Source: Bacillota bacterium (GTDB lineage: Bacteria > Bacillota > Clostridia > Oscillospirales > Ruminococcaceae). Taken from it: a stretch of DNA of 62,498 nucleotides. The notes under the pieces were generated by a model, which worked only from the letters and a program-made list of their open reading frames with translations, did not search any database and was not told the origin of the DNA. Below, one piece after another: positions 62,154 to 62,498 of the stretch; within the stretch, counting starts at the first letter, position 1; every line of letters begins with the position of its first letter. A program made the translations under genes and the position numbers. The stretch spans positions 1 to 62,498 of the forward strand of contig JAEWXO010000066.1 in NCBI GenBank assembly GCA_023458875.1, written 5' to 3'.

Positions 62154-62405
62154 ATGGCTATAATGAAATTATTTAATAGAACAAGCACAACACTTGTTTA
62201 TATTGCGTCAAGCGATTTTGCAGAAAAAATAATCAGCAGTCAGCTCAATCCACAACATGAATACATATATATCCATATTGACCGTGAATACGGTGGCGTT
62301 GATATATACATTGGAAATGATATTAAACGTCGTGTGTCTATTGAGATGGACATCATTACTCAAATTCAAGCGGGTTTGTCAAGTAAAGTGTGTAAATTAT
62401 TTTAG
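62154..62405 (+). CDS. Unknown 83-residue protein
   Basis: MAIMKLFNRTSTTLVYIASS, then FAEKIISSQLNPQHEYIYI and IGNDIKRRVSIEMDI: an alpha/beta protein with no known family. GAGGTG lies six bases before the ATG, a good promoter precedes it and a terminator follows, so it is a real stand-alone gene. It is divergent from the CHC2/VapE unit and may be a regulator or a cargo gene at the edge of the replication module. Confidence 0.65.
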   Translation: MAIMKLFNRTSTTLVYIASSDFAEKIISSQLNPQHEYIYIHIDREYGGVDIYIGNDIKRRVSIEMDIITQIQAGLSSKVCKLF

Positions 62406-62423
62406 ATTATTCAATTTTTTATT

Positions 62424-62463
62424 AAAAGTAGAGTTAGCTACCGAATTTACTAATTCTACTTTT
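62424..62463 (+). terminator. Terminator of the 83-residue gene
   Basis: AAAAGTAGAGTTAG pairs with CTAATTCTACTTTT (one G-U) and runs into T, 18 bases after the stop. Confidence 0.8.
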
Positions 62464-62498
62464 TCAGATTTATTATTCCAGCGTTTATGCCGCGAAAG

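Overview
The window looks like AT-rich Firmicutes (Clostridia) DNA, most like a Ruminococcus/Oscillospiraceae gut bacterium. The reasons are the low GC, the strong AGGAGG-type ribosome sites, and a dense set of Tn1549/CTn-like conjugation genes (Maff2, PrgI, CD1107, CD1108, DUF4315, TnpV, TnpW, TTRAP). No rRNA, tRNA, CRISPR array or housekeeping gene was recognised. Most of the window is one integrative and conjugative element (ICE) carrying several cargo modules. The far left holds a bacteriocin locus and remains of a related element.

Layout. 0.1-2.9 kb: a double-glycine bacteriocin-like peptide and its peptidase-containing ABC exporter. 3.1-3.8 kb: a decayed copy of the intron-split helicase region found at 29-34 kb. 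3.8-4.7 kb: a sigma-like gene behind a structured leader with a 13-codon peptide. 4.8-6.2 kb: a zinc-ribbon/nuclease/NUMOD protein. 6.2-9.4 kb: a WYL regulator and an HNH-like gene among pseudogenes (VOC, HD, cupin). 9.4-13.0 kb: ICE control and mobilization (ImmA/ImmR-like pair, operator region, sigma-like gene, probable oriT, MobC, MOBP relaxase). 13.0-27.2 kb: a ten-gene minus-strand operon resembling an SspABCD-type DNA phosphorothioation system plus an effector module with a PLD-helicase and a DndD-like ATPase. 27.4-43.1 kb: CHC2 primase-like gene, then a giant methylase/SNF2 helicase gene interrupted by two group II introns with a nested out-of-frame TnpV gene, a RloC/PrrC-like ATPase and TTRAP. 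43.1-57.7 kb: ArdC/YodL protein, topoisomerase III and the type IV secretion genes, ending in a truncated VirD4. 57.9-59.6 kb: a TIGR04141/DUF6119-like cargo gene. 59.8-62.2 kb: TnpW, VapE and a second CHC2 gene. 62.1-62.5 kb: a small plus-strand gene.

How the parts fit. The ICE backbone runs leftward from 62 kb. The relaxase/oriT side is controlled by an XRE repressor and ImmA protease, as in ICEBs1-type elements. Cargo genes sit between backbone genes, several with their own terminators. The sulfur-modification operon starts behind a palindrome (CACTGT-N12-ACAGTG) just upstream of a -10 box. Related sites in the same geometry precede the WYL-regulator operon and immA, suggesting shared control of defence and element functions. 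Splicing the two introns from the helicase gene restores one exact reading frame of 2346 codons. The coupling protein is broken, no integrase is visible, and several small genes carry stops, so the element is probably no longer self-transmissible as it stands, although its introns and defence genes look intact. All family assignments were made by eye; no database search was run.
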